A DNA stretch of 15,796 bases from JAAFKA01 sp044348925 (GTDB taxonomy: Bacteria; Bacteroidota; Bacteroidia; Cytophagales; Thermoflexibacteraceae), in contig JBIKRY010000084.1 of NCBI GenBank assembly GCA_044348925.1, positions 1-15,796 on the forward strand, written 5' to 3'. Below, piece after piece: positions 1-7,327 of the stretch. Position numbers and translations under genes: made by a program. The number at the start of each line of letters is the position of its first letter. The first letter of the stretch is position 1. Under the pieces are notes generated by a model. It was not told the origin of the DNA. It did not search any database and was given only the letters and a program-made list of their open reading frames with translations.

Positions 1-163
1 GGTAGCACTCTCCAAAAAGACAGACCCATTGGGGTAGTAGCTTTATGGAGAGGATACCAAATATTTGAAAATCTAAAACAAGGATACTTACTGGCGAAAA
101 CTTGTGGGTAATCGATAGGGTCTTAAAACCTATACTTTCACAAAATTGTTCTTTATTTTTCAT
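1..163 (-). pseudogene. Possible partial, frameshifted gene running off the left edge
   Basis: On the minus strand an ATG at 163 opens a frame that stays open to the edge, beginning MKNKEQFCESIGFK. A second minus-strand frame, open from 122 to the edge, looks more protein-like: it begins DPIDYPQVFASKYPCF and later reads WYPLHKATTPMGLSFWR. A single-base loss in the TTTT run near 125-128 would join the N-terminus of the first frame to the body of the second. I infer a 5' gene fragment carrying a frameshift, either a real pseudogene or a sequence error. I do not recognise the family. A 36-codon plus-strand frame over the same bases (stop at 109-111) is a weaker alternative. Too little is visible for a firm call. 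Confidence 0.27.
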
Positions 164-250
164 ACTAATTTAACAATTTAAAACTATACAAATTAATTGA
201 GGATCACCAAAAATCTTAAAAGTAGCTTTAAATGTACGTTTTACATTATA

Positions 251-294
251 GTGGAGTGTTTTGCCGTTGGCTGTGTCGCCACAGCCAACTCCAC
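251..294. repeat. GC-rich hairpin repeat, copy 1
   Basis: GTTGGCTGTG (266-275) pairs perfectly with CACAGCCAAC (280-289) across a TCGC loop. An outer GTGGAGT (251-257) can pair with ACTCCAC (288-294), sharing two bases with the inner stem. The 16 bases at 262-277 recur exactly at 15781-15796, so this is a dispersed repeat and not a one-off terminator. No T-run follows on either side. It stands out as GC-rich within an AT-rich genome. Confidence 0.7.
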
Positions 295-416
295 CAGCAC
301 GTCAAACTTGCCCAAAGAAACGACTTTTTTTAGTTTTAGCACACAAAAATACGAAATAAACTAACAAAAGCAGCTTTTCAATGTATTTTGATGTGCTAAT
401 GCAGTTAGTTTCAATT

Positions 417-443
417 CCATTGCGGGTTTGACACAAACAATGG
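417..443. repeat. Bulged hairpin, possible further repeat member
   Basis: CCATT (417-421) pairs with AATGG (439-443), and GTTTG (426-430) pairs with CAAAC (434-438) around an ACA loop, leaving GCGG (422-425) as a bulge. A TTACATTA lies 24 bases to the right (468-475). Read on the minus strand this gives TAATGTAAG followed by a hairpin, the same order as in the better repeat elements of this window, but without their GCGTAG module. Confidence 0.35.
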
Positions 444-657
444 CGGAGATTTACACAGTTTTTCCACTTACATTACCTTCATTAACTTATATTTTTCTAT
501 GTATCTATGTTGGTATGTGGTTAAAATAATTTTTATGCGGAAAACCTATTTGTAATACATTTTGCTTTATAGTTCGTTAAATTTTGCTAAAAAGCATTTT
601 TTCCTCTTAAATTTTGGTAATTTGCCCTAAATTTTTACCATAATTATTCATTATTCT

Positions 658-2871
658 ATGCAAGTAAACAAAACCAATAGAAAATGCAAAAGTTTATTAC
701 TTTTTGCAATGGCGTTGCTTTGCAATTTTGCAAATGCACAAAGCCAAAAATTAACCTTAGAAGACATTTATCAACGCAGGGTTTTTCAAGAAAAATCTGT
801 CTATGGGATTAATTGGTCAAAAAATGGGCAATTTTACACTTCTCTCGAAGAGAATGGCGTAGTAAAATACGATATTGCAACAGGCAAAAAAGTAGAAACT
901 TTAGTAGATTTCTCGCAACTCAGCCCCAAAATCGAAGTAGATGACTATTCTTTCAGTGCCGACGAAAAAAAATTACTATTTGTTACCAATACTACGCCTA
1001 TCTACCGCCGTTCTTTTCGTGCAGATTATTATGTCTATGATTTGACTACCAAAAAATTGCAAAACTTGACCGAAGAAGGTCGTCAGAGTTATGCTACTTT
1101 TTCGCCTGATGGTAGCAAAGTAGCTTTTGTACGAGAAAACAATTTGTTTGTAACTGATTTGGCTACTAACAAACTTACACAAATTACCAATGATGGCAAA
1201 TTTAATGCTATCATTAATGGTAGCACAGATTGGGTGTACGAAGAAGAATTAGGCTTTGCACAAGCATTTTTCTGGTCGCCAGATAGCAAAAAAATAGCTT
1301 TTTACAAATTTGACGAAACTCGTGTAAAAGAATATAATATGCAATATTGGGACGAAAAACAAGTATATCCTGTAGATTACCGTTTCAAATATCCAAAAGC
1401 AGGTGAGTTAAATTCTATTGTCAATATTTTTACTTATCATTTGGCTACCCAACAGACGATAAAAATGGATATTGGTACAGAAACAGATATCTATATTCCA
1501 AGAGTAAAATGGACAGAAAATCCCGAAATACTATCTATTCGCCGTTTAAACCGTTTGCAAAATAAATTGGAAATTCTGCACGCAGAAGCAAGTACAGGAA
1601 AAACAAATATGGTCTGGACGGAATATGACGACAAAGCATATGTAGATGTGGAATATGCAGACGATTTGATTTACTTGAAAAATGGCACTCAATTTATTTT
1701 AACAAGTGAGCAAGGTGGTTACAAACATTTTTATCTGTATGAATTTACACAAAATAGCAGCAAATTAGTAATTCAAATTACCAATGGAAATTGGGAAGTG
1801 GCTGATTTTGTGGGTATTAACGAAAATGTAAAGCCAAATCTTATTTATTTTACCTCAACCGAAGATTCTCCTTTAGAACGTCATTTTTACAGTATTACCC
1901 TCGATGGCAAGAAAAAAACTAAATTATCTACCGAAAAAGGAACAAATACCGTAAATATGAGTCCTGATTTTAGTCATTATATTTTGTTTAATACAAGTGC
2001 AAAAAATCCAACGAAAGTAAGTGTATTTAAAACCGAAAAAAATGAATTAAAATCGGTACGAGAAGACAACGCAGAATTGAAAAAACAAATTGAAAACTTT
2101 GGCATTACCAACAAAGAATTTTTCAATTTTCAAACAAAAGATAATACAACTTTATACGGTTATTGGATAAAACCAAAAGATTTTGATGCTACCAAAAAAT
2201 ATCCTGTTTTGATGTTTGTATATGGTGGACCTGCTTCGCAAAGTGTAAAAGATGCGTGGTCTGACGGACAATTATATTATCATCATTATTTGGCACAACA
2301 AGGATATTTGGTAGCTTGTGTCGACAATCGTGGCACTACAGCAAGAGGTAGCCAATTTAAAAAAGCAACGTATGCAAATTTGGGTAAGTATGAAGTGCAA
2401 GACCAAGTAGAAGCTGCAAATTATATTGGCTCGCAAAGTTATGTAGATAAAAGTCGAATTGGAATTTGGGGCTGGAGTTATGGTGGTTACATGAGTTCTT
2501 TGTGTATGACAGTGGGTGCAGAAACTTTCAAAGCAGGGATTGCAGTAGCACCTGTTACTACTTGGCGATTGTATGATTCGATTTATACCGAAAGATTTTT
2601 GAAAAAACCAGACCAAAATGCAGAAGGTTATGACCAAAATTCTCCAATTACACACGCCGACAAATTGAAAGGAGCATATCTACTTATTCACGGCACAGGA
2701 GATGATAATGTGCATTTTCAAAATGCCGTTTTATTCCAAAATGCACTCATTAAGGCAGGAAAACAATTTGAATCTTTTTATTACCCAAATAGAAATCACG
2801 GAATTTATGGTGGAAACACCCGATTACACTTATACCAAATGATGACTAATTTTTGGAAAAAAAGTTTGTAA
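658..2871 (+). CDS. Dipeptidyl peptidase IV, S9B prolyl oligopeptidase family
   Basis: A secreted serine exopeptidase that removes Xaa-Pro or Xaa-Ala dipeptides from peptide N-termini, probably in the periplasm. The 737 residues match the usual family length. A signal peptide covers residues 1-27, with likely cleavage after FANA. An eight-bladed propeller domain (DPPIV_N type) fills roughly residues 30-480, followed by an alpha/beta hydrolase domain to the end. The catalytic triad is visible as Ser607 (GWSYGGYMS), Asp682 (HGTGDDNVHF) and His714 (NHGIYGG). The dipeptide-anchoring glutamate pair sits in DWVYEEELGF at Glu195-Glu196, the signature that separates DPP IV from other S9 members. The gene stands alone and faces the 2932-3330 gene convergently across a strong hairpin. 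The start is supported by the signal peptide that immediately follows it. The exact substrate preference is inferred from family membership. Confidence 0.95.
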   Translation: MQVNKTNRKCKSLLLFAMALLCNFANAQSQKLTLEDIYQRRVFQEKSVYGINWSKNGQFYTSLEENGVVKYDIATGKKVETLVDFSQLSPKIEVDDYSFSADEKKLLFVTNTTPIYRRSFRADYYVYDLTTKKLQNLTEEGRQSYATFSPDGSKVAFVRENNLFVTDLATNKLTQITNDGKFNAIINGSTDWVYEEELGFAQAFFWSPDSKKIAFYKFDETRVKEYNMQYWDEKQVYPVDYRFKYPKAGELNSIVNIFTYHLATQQTIKMDIGTETDIYIPRVKWTENPEILSIRRLNRLQNKLEILHAEASTGKTNMVWTEYDDKAYVDVEYADDLIYLKNGTQFILTSEQGGYKHFYLYEFTQNSSKLVIQITNGNWEVADFVGINENVKPNLIYFTSTEDSPLERHFYSITLDGKKKTKLSTEKGTNTVNMSPDFSHYILFNTSAKNPTKVSVFKTEKNELKSVREDNAELKKQIENFGITNKEFFNFQTKDNTTLYGYWIKPKDFDATKKYPVLMFVYGGPASQSVKDAWSDGQLYYHHYLAQQGYLVACVDNRGTTARGSQFKKATYANLGKYEVQDQVEAANYIGSQSYVDKSRIGIWGWSYGGYMSSLCMTVGAETFKAGIAVAPVTTWRLYDSIYTERFLKKPDQNAEGYDQNSPITHADKLKGAYLLIHGTGDDNVHFQNAVLFQNALIKAGKQFESFYYPNRNHGIYGGNTRLHLYQMMTNFWKKSL

Positions 2872-2881
2872 TAGCTAATAC

Positions 2882-2918
2882 AGAAAGATGTCATCTTTTT
2901 TTAAGATGACATCTTTCT
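2882..2918. terminator. Bidirectional terminator-like hairpin between convergent genes
   Basis: AGAAAGATGTCATCTT (2882-2897) pairs perfectly over 16 bp with 2903-2918 around a five-T loop. It begins 10 bases after the peptidase stop and ends 13 bases before the stop of the minus-strand gene at 2932. There is no classical T-run beyond either arm, so the termination role rests on position and stem strength. Confidence 0.75.
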
Positions 2919-2931
2919 AACTAATTAATTT

Positions 2932-3330
2932 CTACTCATTTACCAAATGCACAACCTCTACTTTATTTACAAAATATTTGGTATCTCCACGCCAAGAAAA
3001 CTTAAAAAGTTTTTCTTCGTAGTGTAATTTTACGACTTTGTTTTCGGTCATAGCTTTGTCTATTTCGGCAAAAACCTGTGGATTATTGTCTGCCACCGAA
3101 AATTCCCAAGTGCTACTAATAGTTCCTGTGTTATTGCGAGAAATATTGTTGAGGTCTAAAGTACCTTCGTAAGTTTTGAAAATATAACCCCTTTCGCTAA
3201 ACTTCATGAGTCGTCCTGTTCTATTGCCTGTACTATAATTGTAGTTGAGGGCAGTCAGCAGAAAAACTCCACCCAAAAATAAGAACACTACCAATATGCC
3301 TATCGATATTTTTATAATCTTTTTTTTCAT
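2932..3330 (-). CDS. Small single-pass membrane protein of a conserved Bacteroidota family
   Basis: A 132-residue protein with an N-terminal membrane segment (about residues 5-28, after MKKK) and a soluble, probably periplasmic remainder. Two stretches look conserved: YSTGNRTGRLMKFSERG (32-48) followed by FKTYEG, and FSWRGDTKYFV (111-121). From memory, homologues are widespread in Bacteroidota and often carry the misleading label 6-phosphogluconate dehydrogenase. Nothing here resembles that enzyme: there is no nucleotide-binding motif and the protein is far too short. Function is unknown. It lies 76 bases downstream of the coiled-coil gene on the same strand and could be cotranscribed with it, although a 13-base motif shared with the dehydrogenase promoter region (3384-3396) may give it its own start. 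Confidence 0.8.
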   Translation of the reverse strand: MKKKIIKISIGILVVFLFLGGVFLLTALNYNYSTGNRTGRLMKFSERGYIFKTYEGTLDLNNISRNNTGTISSTWEFSVADNNPQVFAEIDKAMTENKVVKLHYEEKLFKFSWRGDTKYFVNKVEVVHLVNE

Positions 3331-3406
3331 AAAACGCAGTTAGAAATAATAAATTAAATTAGATAAAATGAAGTTAGACAAAATGCAATGCTACTATTTT
3401 GGCAAT

Positions 3407-4228
3407 TTATAATTGTTGATTATTCGATTTTTGAATGGCGTAAATTACAAACATTACAAACATCAATACCACAGTCAAAACCGCAATTAATTTGATAACA
3501 TCAGAACTTGTAATTTGTTCTTTTTTGTGTTCTTCGGCTTGTCTTTGTGTTTCGCTAAGTTGTTGCAATTTGAGCATATCTGCTTCTAATTTTACTTTAT
3601 TTAGCTCCATTTTGGTAGCTACCAATTCTTCTCTGGATTTGTTGAGGTCATTAAACAAGCCATTGGTTTGGTGTTGCAAATCTTTTTGGGAACTTTGCAA
3701 GTTGTTTTGTTTGTCGTTTAGATTTTTATTTTCGGCTTGTAAATTTCTTACTTGGTCTTGTGCTTCACGTAGCTGGTCTTGCGTATTTTTGAGTATGTTA
3801 TTTTGTTCTTTACTTCTTTCGGTCATCGATTTTATTTCCTCATCACGATTGCGAATAATGTCATGTAAACGGCGTTTGTCGTCTTGAAATTCTCTATTCG
3901 TAGCTTCCAACTTATCAATATTGCTTTCTTTGGCATCTATTTGGTTGCCTTTACTGTCTAATTGAGCCTCTTTGCGAGCAAGATTTTCTTTCAAGCTATT
4001 GAGTTCTTCTTTTAAAGATTCTACCTCTTTTTCTTTTTTTCGCAAAGTGGTTTCAAATTTATCTTTAGCTTCGGTCATTTCAGCTAATAAATTATCTTTG
4101 CCACCTCCAAATCCAAAACTTGGTTTGGCAACGAAAAAAATTATTCCTACCAAAATAATAATAACGACCACAGCTACGGTACGAAACTGTGAATATTTGC
4201 CGATTTCATTGCGAAAATTGTATTGCAT
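3407..4228 (-). CDS. Membrane-anchored coiled-coil protein with a membrane segment at each end
   Basis: A 273-residue protein I cannot assign to a named family. A hydrophobic segment lies near the N-terminus (about 17-34, TVAVVVIIILVGIIFFVA). A glycine-rich turn follows (FGFGGG, 38-43), then about 190 residues rich in Glu, Lys, Gln, Asn and Leu with heptad character (about 45-238), and finally a second membrane segment near the C-terminus (about 245-265). No catalytic motif is visible. The layout suggests either a long hairpin or rod returning to the same membrane, or a spacer spanning the periplasm. It precedes the small membrane protein gene on the same strand, so a shared envelope role is possible but is inference. 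Asn/Gln-rich low complexity will make remote homology unreliable. Confidence 0.8.
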   Translation of the reverse strand: MQYNFRNEIGKYSQFRTVAVVVIIILVGIIFFVAKPSFGFGGGKDNLLAEMTEAKDKFETTLRKKEKEVESLKEELNSLKENLARKEAQLDSKGNQIDAKESNIDKLEATNREFQDDKRRLHDIIRNRDEEIKSMTERSKEQNNILKNTQDQLREAQDQVRNLQAENKNLNDKQNNLQSSQKDLQHQTNGLFNDLNKSREELVATKMELNKVKLEADMLKLQQLSETQRQAEEHKKEQITSSDVIKLIAVLTVVLMFVMFVIYAIQKSNNQQL

Positions 4229-4309
4229 AACCGTAAAGTATTTATAAGTTGTTAAATGAATATGTAAAAATATGAAAATATAAGTAAAAATATTGTTGTT
4301 TTAATAACT

Positions 4310-4403
4310 TGAAAATCAATAGATTAGCTGGTAAACAAAAATTTTTTTTAGGTTTTACTTAGAGTATTTCTATAACTCAAGCAAGCTAATTAATTGATTT
4401 TCA
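4310..4403. repeat. Inverted repeat, 20-bp arms (18 of 20 matching)
   Basis: TGAAAATCAATAGATTAGCT (4310-4329) is matched, inverted, by AGCTAATTAATTGATTTTCA (4384-4403) with two mismatches. The arms are separated by 54 bases that include an eight-T run. The right arm shares CTAATTAATTGAT with the palindrome cluster at the right end of the window (15551-15563), which suggests a related sequence family. Confidence 0.55.
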
Positions 4404-4492
4404 TATAATTGCGTAAATATAATTATTTGTAATAAAATTTACAAACATTCTCTAAAACTTTTTTTATTTCTAATAAAAATAGATATTTTTTG

Positions 4493-4673
4493 TAAATAAT
4501 GTAAGTTGCGTAGAATATACCGTACCCTTTAGGGTACAAGGTCGTTGCAAAATTGCACGAATACCTGCAAAATACTACTAATATCAGAAATTTTACCAAG
4601 TTTACTTTGCAAATTTATCAAAAACCTTGCACCCTAAAGGCTGCGGTACATTCTAAGCAACTTACATTATTTA
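4493..4673. repeat. Inverted pair of REP-like elements (BIME-like or MITE-like)
   Basis: Two 50-bp arms (4493-4542 and 4624-4673) are inverted copies with 45 of 50 positions identical, separated by 81 bases. Each arm, read inward, has TAATGTAAG, TTGC, a GTAG or TTAG tetranucleotide, and then a small hairpin. In the left arm the hairpin is GTACCCT, TT, AGGGTAC at 4522-4537. The same outer module occurs in single elements at 7207 and 15314. No transposase is present. I see no clear target-site duplication outside the arms. Confidence 0.8.
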
Positions 4674-4790
4674 ATATTTATTCGTCTAAAAATACTATTT
4701 TTTAACAAAATTTGTTGTTTTTTTGTTTTATCAATGCAATGTGCTAATTTTTTCTAAAAATTACTAACTTTAAATCATATTCCAAACAAA

Positions 4791-7184
4791 ATGCAATTTA
4801 TTTCCTTCCCACCCAAAAATCAATGGTCGCAGATTTTGCAACGACCTATTTTAGACAATAGTAATTTGGAAACTACTGTGCATACTGTTTTGCAGGCAGT
4901 ACGTACACAAGGCGACAAGGCTATACAAGCATATACGCAGCAGTTTGACCAAGTGCAATTACTTGATTTTCAAGTACATAAACAAGAAATAGACGAAGCT
5001 GTAGCCATTTGTAGCGAAGACTTGAAGGCTGCAATTTTGCTGGCAAAACATAATATTCAGCGTTTTCACGAAGCCCAAAAAGAAAATGTAGTAGTCGTAG
5101 AAACAATGCAAGGAGTTGTATGTAGCCGAAAAAGTGTAGGCATCGAAAAAGTAGGTTTGTATATTCCTGGGGGAACTGCCCCGCTTTTTAGTACAATTTT
5201 GATGTTAGGAGTGCCTGCAAAAATTGCAAATTGTAAAGAAATTATTTTGTGTACGCCACCAAATAAAGAGGGAAAAATTCACCCTGCAATTTTATATGCT
5301 GCAAATTTGGTAGGAATTGACAAGATTTTCAAAATAGGAGGAGTGCAAGCTATTGCTGCAATGGCTTTTGGCACAGAAACCGTACCAAAAGTATATAAAA
5401 TTTTTGGACCTGGAAACCAATACGTAACCGCAGCAAAACAACTTGTACAAAAGCAAGGTGTTGCTATAGATATGCCCGCAGGTCCTTCGGAATTGGCAGT
5501 TTGGGCAGATGCTACCTGTGTCCCTGCTTTTGTGGCAGCCGATTTGCTATCACAAGCCGAACATGGCACAGATAGTCAGGTAATTGTGGTTTCGACAGAC
5601 AAAAATGTGCTGGAAAATATAAAAAACGAGGTAGAAAAGCAAGTTTTGGCATTGCCACGCAAAGAAATAGCTCTTAAGGCTTTGGAAAATAGCAAGTTAT
5701 TGTTGGTAGAAAATCAAATAATTGCTTGCGAATTGCTAAATGAATATGCAGCCGAACATTTGATTATTGCATGCCAAGATTGTGAACAATTAGCTACACA
5801 AATTAGCAATGCGGGTTCTATATTTTTGGGCAATTATTCCCCTGAAAGTGTGGGAGATTATGCTTCGGGAACTAATCATACGTTGCCAACTAATGGATAT
5901 GCCAAAATGTATAGTGGGGTTTCTTTAGATAGTTTTGTAAAAAAGATTACCTTACAACAACTTAGCCCACAAGGTTTAAAAAATATAGGAAATGCCGTTG
6001 AAATTATGGCAGAAAATGAACAACTTGTTGCCCATAAAAATGCAGTAACTATTCGGTTACAAAATATAGATACGGTCATAAAGTATGAAAATGGTATTCA
6101 AAAAGAAAATAATTCTTTTAATCTTACTAACTTGGTGCGTAAAAATATTCAAAAACTACAAGCATATTCTTCGGCAAGAGATGAATTTAAGTTAGCAGAA
6201 CAAAATACGGGTGAGCAAACAAAAGAATTTATTTTCTTAGATGCCAATGAAAATAGTTTTGGTAGTGCTATTGGTAATTATAATAGGTATCCAGACCCTT
6301 TGCAAAAATCTGTAAAACGTGAAATTGCAAAATGGCGTAGGGTTAAAGAAGAACAAATATTTTTGGGCAATGGTAGTGATGAAGCAATAGATTTATTGTT
6401 TAGAATTTTTTGTGAACCTAAAAAAGATAATGTAATTATACTACCGCCTACGTATGGTATGTATGAAGTTTCGGCAAATATCAATGATGTTGCCTTACGA
6501 AAAGTTGCTTTAACGCCTGATTATCAAATAGATACAGATAAAATTTTGGCAACTATAGACCAAAATACCAAATTAATCTTTGTTTGTTCGCCAAATAATC
6601 CTACTGCAAATAGTATTACAAAACATTCGATAGCTATTTTATTGAAAAATTTTCACGGAATTGTAGTAGTAGATGAGGCATACATTGATTTTGCAAATAC
6701 AGAAAGTTATTTGCAAGATTTGGAAAAATATCCTAATTTAGTAGTATTGCAAACTTTTTCTAAGGCTTTTGGTTTGGCTGCTTTGCGTTTGGGAATGGCA
6801 TTTGCTTCCGAAAATATTATGCATTATTTCAACCGCATAAAACCACCATATAATGTAAATGCAGAAACCCAAAACCTTGTTTTACAGGCACTTAGCCACA
6901 AAAATAAAATAGAAAATTGGGTGCAAATTATCAAAGAAGAACGAAATATATTGGCACAAAAATTAGCAAATTTGCCAATCGTACAAAAAGTATATCCTTC
7001 TGATGCCAATTTTTTATTGGTAAAAATAGCAAATGCTGACCAAGTATATGCGTATTTAATTCGTAAACAAGTAGTAGTCCGCAATAGGTCAAAAGTAGAA
7101 TTGTGTGAAAATTGTCTGCGAATTACGATAGGTACTACTGAAGAAAATGCAAAATTAATAGAAATATTAGCAAAATTTTCTTAA
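4791..7184 (+). CDS. hisD-hisC: Bifunctional histidinol dehydrogenase / histidinol-phosphate aminotransferase (HisD-HisC fusion)
   Basis: A 797-residue single frame carrying two complete histidine-biosynthesis enzymes. Residues 1-426 are HisD, which oxidises L-histidinol to histidine using two NAD+. The zinc ligands are present as Gln255 and His258 (SQAEHG), Asp356 (GDYASGTNH) and His415 (HKNAVTIR), with the active-site pair Glu322-His323 (AAEHL). Residues 427-444 form a short linker without a domain signature. Residues 445-797 are HisC, a PLP-dependent class II-type aminotransferase. It begins at the usual NLVRxNI and AYSSARDEF motifs and has LDANEN, the PLP aspartate in VVDEAYIDF, and the Schiff-base lysine Lys658 (TFSKAFG). 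Each half has normal length. No other his gene is visible nearby, so it stands apart from any complete his operon. The substrate of HisC lies two steps upstream of HisD, with the phosphatase step between. Confidence 0.95.
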   Translation: MQFISFPPKNQWSQILQRPILDNSNLETTVHTVLQAVRTQGDKAIQAYTQQFDQVQLLDFQVHKQEIDEAVAICSEDLKAAILLAKHNIQRFHEAQKENVVVVETMQGVVCSRKSVGIEKVGLYIPGGTAPLFSTILMLGVPAKIANCKEIILCTPPNKEGKIHPAILYAANLVGIDKIFKIGGVQAIAAMAFGTETVPKVYKIFGPGNQYVTAAKQLVQKQGVAIDMPAGPSELAVWADATCVPAFVAADLLSQAEHGTDSQVIVVSTDKNVLENIKNEVEKQVLALPRKEIALKALENSKLLLVENQIIACELLNEYAAEHLIIACQDCEQLATQISNAGSIFLGNYSPESVGDYASGTNHTLPTNGYAKMYSGVSLDSFVKKITLQQLSPQGLKNIGNAVEIMAENEQLVAHKNAVTIRLQNIDTVIKYENGIQKENNSFNLTNLVRKNIQKLQAYSSARDEFKLAEQNTGEQTKEFIFLDANENSFGSAIGNYNRYPDPLQKSVKREIAKWRRVKEEQIFLGNGSDEAIDLLFRIFCEPKKDNVIILPPTYGMYEVSANINDVALRKVALTPDYQIDTDKILATIDQNTKLIFVCSPNNPTANSITKHSIAILLKNFHGIVVVDEAYIDFANTESYLQDLEKYPNLVVLQTFSKAFGLAALRLGMAFASENIMHYFNRIKPPYNVNAETQNLVLQALSHKNKIENWVQIIKEERNILAQKLANLPIVQKVYPSDANFLLVKIANADQVYAYLIRKQVVVRNRSKVELCENCLRITIGTTEENAKLIEILAKFS

Positions 7185-7206
7185 AACTACATAGTTTTTG
7201 CATAGA

Positions 7207-7279
7207 TAATGTAAATTGCGTAGTAGTACGGAACTCCATTTCCGTACATGATTTATTGCATCAATAAAAACTTACATTA
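7207..7279. repeat. REP-like element with perfect central hairpin
   Basis: The element starts TAATGTAA (7207-7214), continues ATTGCGTAGTA, and then forms a perfect 8-bp hairpin: GTACGGAA (7226-7233), loop CTCCAT, TTCCGTAC (7240-7247). It ends with the inverted octamer TTACATTA (7272-7279). It occupies the gap between hisD-hisC and the next gene and may also act as a transcription terminator, although no T-run follows. Confidence 0.75.
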
Positions 7280-7327
7280 CTATAATTTTTTTATTATTTT
7301 TAGATTTAAAATTTTAACCCAAATTGT

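Larger units (their letters stand above)
164..657. other. Gene-free region upstream of the dipeptidyl peptidase
   Basis: No convincing reading frame is present. The region holds a GC-rich hairpin at 251-294, a second bulged hairpin at 417-443, and two copies of TTACATTA (241-248 and 468-475), the same octamer that ends the repeat elements elsewhere in the window. The last 150 bases before the peptidase gene are very AT-rich. They contain near matches to the Bacteroidota -7 box (for example TACATTTTG and TAAATTTTG, each one base too long), but no exact TAnnTTTG, so I do not call a promoter. Confidence 0.6.
4229..4790. other. Gene-free divergent region with two inverted-repeat elements
   Basis: This 562-base stretch separates the minus-strand coiled-coil gene from the plus-strand hisD-hisC gene, so it must carry both promoters. 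It contains a 20-bp imperfect inverted repeat (4310-4329 with 4384-4403) and the 50-bp-armed element at 4493-4673. No reading frame of note is present. A weak -7-like TAACTTTA lies at 4765-4772, 18 bases before the hisD start, with no matching TTTG at the right distance. It is only a candidate. Confidence 0.6.

Noticed and set aside
1..111. Plus-strand 36-codon frame at the left edge as the end of a gene
   Set aside because: It is short and lies over the more protein-like minus-strand frames. It cannot be excluded without sequence to the left.
3492..3887. Plus-strand cysteine/serine/leucine-rich frame opposite the coiled-coil gene
   Set aside because: Its composition is what a Glu/Lys/Gln coiled coil yields when read antisense. 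There is no start signal or domain.
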